Below, piece by piece: positions 62,475 to 64,000 of a stretch of DNA of 64,000 bases. The stretch is from Spirochaetota bacterium. GTDB lineage: Bacteria > Spirochaetota > Spirochaetia > Sphaerochaetales > Sphaerochaetaceae. A program made the translations under genes and the position numbers. The DNA lies in the NCBI GenBank assembly GCA_023401595.1, contig JAEXDQ010000051.1, forward strand, positions 59,392 to 123,391, read 5' to 3'. The first letter of the stretch is position 1. Each line of letters opens with the position of its first letter. The notes under the pieces were generated by a model. That model worked only from the letters and a program-made list of their open reading frames with translations, was not told the DNA's origin and did no database searches.

Positions 62475-63757
62475 ACGACGCCTCCTCTTTTGGAGGTTTC
62501 CTTCTTCAGCGAAAGCAATGGCAGCAGCGTAAGCAGCAGTACGAGCGCCGCTACGAGGAATATCATCGGTGTGGGTACCGTCTTCACGACGCCGAGTTCG
62601 ACATAGGTGGAGCTGCTGTTGGAAATGACGATGGAACCGATGAACGGCCCGACCATCATCGGGAGCATGACGGCGAAGATCATCCTGATTCCCTGGAAAT
62701 GCCCAACCTTGTCCACCGGCGTCAGGTCGCGTACCGTGGCGGAAATGGCCGCCTGTACAAGCATATAGCCGCCCATCATGACAATGCCGCTCAGGATTAC
62801 CGCAAGCGTGGAACGGGCGGCGGACATCAGTGCGAGCCCCGTCGCCATGACCCCAAGGGCAGGAATAGTGAACCTGAGTTTTCCTATCTTGTCTATGAAA
62901 CGACCTCCGACCACGCTAATTGCCGAAGCAGCGAGCAGCACGATACCGAGGACGACGGCGTAGTCGTCCATCTTCAGATACTGCTGCAGGTAGATGATAA
63001 GGTAAGGGAAGAACACCTGTACTGCGATGGAAAAGATAGCGAGAGAGGCAAGGGCGAGATAGAGCCCCCTGTTTCCTCGTATCACCGACGGTCGCATGCC
63101 GTAGACGATATTGGCGAAATAGGGCTCGCGTCTCGGCGTCAGCGGTCTGTCCTGCAGCAGGAACGCTCCGAGTATTCCGACGGCGGAGACTGACAGTCCG
63201 AAGATCGTGAAGAATTCCCCCCAACGTCCTTCCTGTGTCATTGAGTCGAACAATCCGAATATGATCAGCATCGATAGCAGGGGCAGGGTGGTCAGCACGG
63301 CTTCCGCCTTTCCCCTGTTGCCGTCGTCCGTGACATCGGTGACATATGCGTTGAAGGCCGCGTCGTTGGCCGTCGAGCCAAAGAACGTCATTACACAGTC
63401 CATGACGACTACCGTCACCGCCGCCACGCTCACAGCGTTGGCCAATGGGAACCAGGTGTGTATTCGTTCTGGATCGACGAACCGGAAGGCCGCGGTGGAC
63501 AAGCCCCAAAGGACGTAGCCGAGGACGATCAATATCTTGCGTCTGCCGATCCTGTCGGACAGAGCGCCCATGAGCAAGGTCGTCAACGTGGCTACGACGG
63601 CGCTTGCCGCGACCATCGCGGCGATATAGTTCGGATCCGTGGATATGGTATTGTAGAGAAACACATTGAAATACATGTTCTCAATCGTCCAGGCGAACTG
63701 GCCTACCAAACCAATCGCTATGAAGGAAATCCATGTTCTTGCCGTCAGTCTACTCAT
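62471..63757 (-). CDS. major facilitator superfamily transporter
   Basis: A 428-residue MFS protein with 12 predicted helices and the loop motif GALSDRIGRRKIL (about residues 64-76). Translationally coupled to the GH2 gene, so probably brings its glycoside into the cell; the substrate is unknown. AGAGG lies before ATG 63757. Confidence 0.88.
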   Translation of the reverse strand: MSRLTARTWISFIAIGLVGQFAWTIENMYFNVFLYNTISTDPNYIAAMVAASAVVATLTTLLMGALSDRIGRRKILIVLGYVLWGLSTAAFRFVDPERIHTWFPLANAVSVAAVTVVVMDCVMTFFGSTANDAAFNAYVTDVTDDGNRGKAEAVLTTLPLLSMLIIFGLFDSMTQEGRWGEFFTIFGLSVSAVGILGAFLLQDRPLTPRREPYFANIVYGMRPSVIRGNRGLYLALASLAIFSIAVQVFFPYLIIYLQQYLKMDDYAVVLGIVLLAASAISVVGGRFIDKIGKLRFTIPALGVMATGLALMSAARSTLAVILSGIVMMGGYMLVQAAISATVRDLTPVDKVGHFQGIRMIFAVMLPMMVGPFIGSIVISNSSSTYVELGVVKTVPTPMIFLVAALVLLLTLLPLLSLKKETSKRGGVV

Positions 63758-63801
63758 GTCGATGCCTCTGAACCCGAAAGATCGGTCACTCCATATGGAA
63801 C

Positions 63802-63807
63802 ATTATA
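63802..63807 (-). promoter_or_regulatory. -10 element of the MFS-GH2 operon
   Basis: TATAAT read on the minus strand; predicted start about 38 bases before the MFS ATG. No good -35 at 17 bases. Confidence 0.4.
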
Positions 63808-63880
63808 CACAATCCGAATGCTCTCTGATAGAAGACGCAGTGGTGACTTCGCGCATCTCACAAAAAATTCATGAATCATG

Positions 63881-64000
63881 ACCACCGGCTGAGCCGGTGG
63901 TTTGCACTGCGGGTATAACCCTTTGTTACCGGCCAGCGCCATGGCGCACTGAAACGACCGCCAGGTGCACCGCTTCATCAGGCTGCTGCTGAAGCAGCCG
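63881..64000 (-). mobile_element. palindrome-rich end of an IS200/IS605-like element (partial)
   Basis: Four palindromes in 120 bases: ACCACCGGC-TGA-GCCGGTGGT (63881-63901), GGGT-ATA-ACCC (about 63911-63921), GCGCCATGGCGC (63936-63947) and GGCTGCT/AGCAGCC near 63981-63999. Terminal hairpins of this form are typical of IS200/IS605-type ends, and of the 3' region that in TnpB/IscB elements encodes a guide RNA. A minus-strand frame is open into the edge but matches nothing I know. The remainder lies outside the window. Confidence 0.4.

Noticed and set aside
1..64000. tRNA genes, including an att-site tRNA near the integrase
   Set aside because: No T-loop-like GGTTCGAATCC segment with matching stems was seen; the only similar string, near 48362, is codons of infB.

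Overview
The window is about 64 kb of moderately GC-rich bacterial DNA (not measured; roughly mid-50s % GC by eye) with one sharply AT-rich patch at about 5.15-5.60 kb. Gene content points to a diderm spirochaete, most likely of the Sphaerochaeta/Treponema side: tamB directly followed by bamA, a YjgP/YjgQ (LptF/LptG-like) pair beside pnp and tgt, a thymidylate kinase with a GxxGxGTTT P-loop, and a rimP-nusA-infB-rbfA-truB-ribF-rpsO-pnp housekeeping run. The genus is an inference. No rRNA, tRNA or CRISPR array was seen. Promoters of the type TTGACA-N17-TATAAT are easy to read at several operons.

Layout. 0-3.9 kb: a DUF362-type lipoprotein with a permease, then a DUF6880-like gene and a frameshifted DUF5655 gene. 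3.9-6.06 kb: a small foreign-looking island with a tyrosine integrase, an AT-rich stretch carrying a perfect 11-bp inverted repeat, and about 450 bp with no recognisable gene. 6.06-17.7 kb (minus strand): a purine operon purE-C-F-M-N-O-AICARFT-D-L. The last two steps to IMP are made by two separate proteins, an archaeal-type PurO cyclohydrolase and a stand-alone AICAR transformylase. 18.0-23.0 kb: sbcC and sbcD. 23.3-25.3 kb: smpB and a PEGA plus formylglycine-generating-enzyme-like membrane protein. 25.3-27.5 kb: lepB and hemW. 27.7-31.7 kb: yebC-ruvC-ruvA-ruvB-queA.

31.7-33.0 kb: a HUH/Y1 (RAYT-like) transposase gene lies between two arrays of the same 22-bp tandem repeat in opposite orientation, each array starting almost at the stop codon of the flanking gene (queA, tmk). 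This REPtron-like unit is the most distinctive object in the window. 33.0-41.3 kb: tmk, divergent from tamB-bamA (outer-membrane biogenesis). 41.4-45.0 kb: mutS and comF. 45.2-52.7 kb: the translation/transcription operon rimP-nusA-infB-rbfA-truB-ribF-rpsO, preceded by its own promoter and an intrinsic terminator in the leader. 52.9-57.8 kb: pnp-dut-lptF-lptG. 57.9-60.7 kb: tgt-murJ. 60.7-63.8 kb (minus strand): a GH2 glycosidase and an MFS transporter. The last 120 bases are packed with palindromes and look like the end of an IS200/IS605-type element entering from the right.

Other unusual points: divergent lepB and FGE-like genes that share one -35 element and both appear leaderless; an IF2 with a long Gly-Tyr-Gln-Arg repeat tract; a NusA with a C-terminal zinc ribbon; and a RibF without a recognisable riboflavin-kinase motif.
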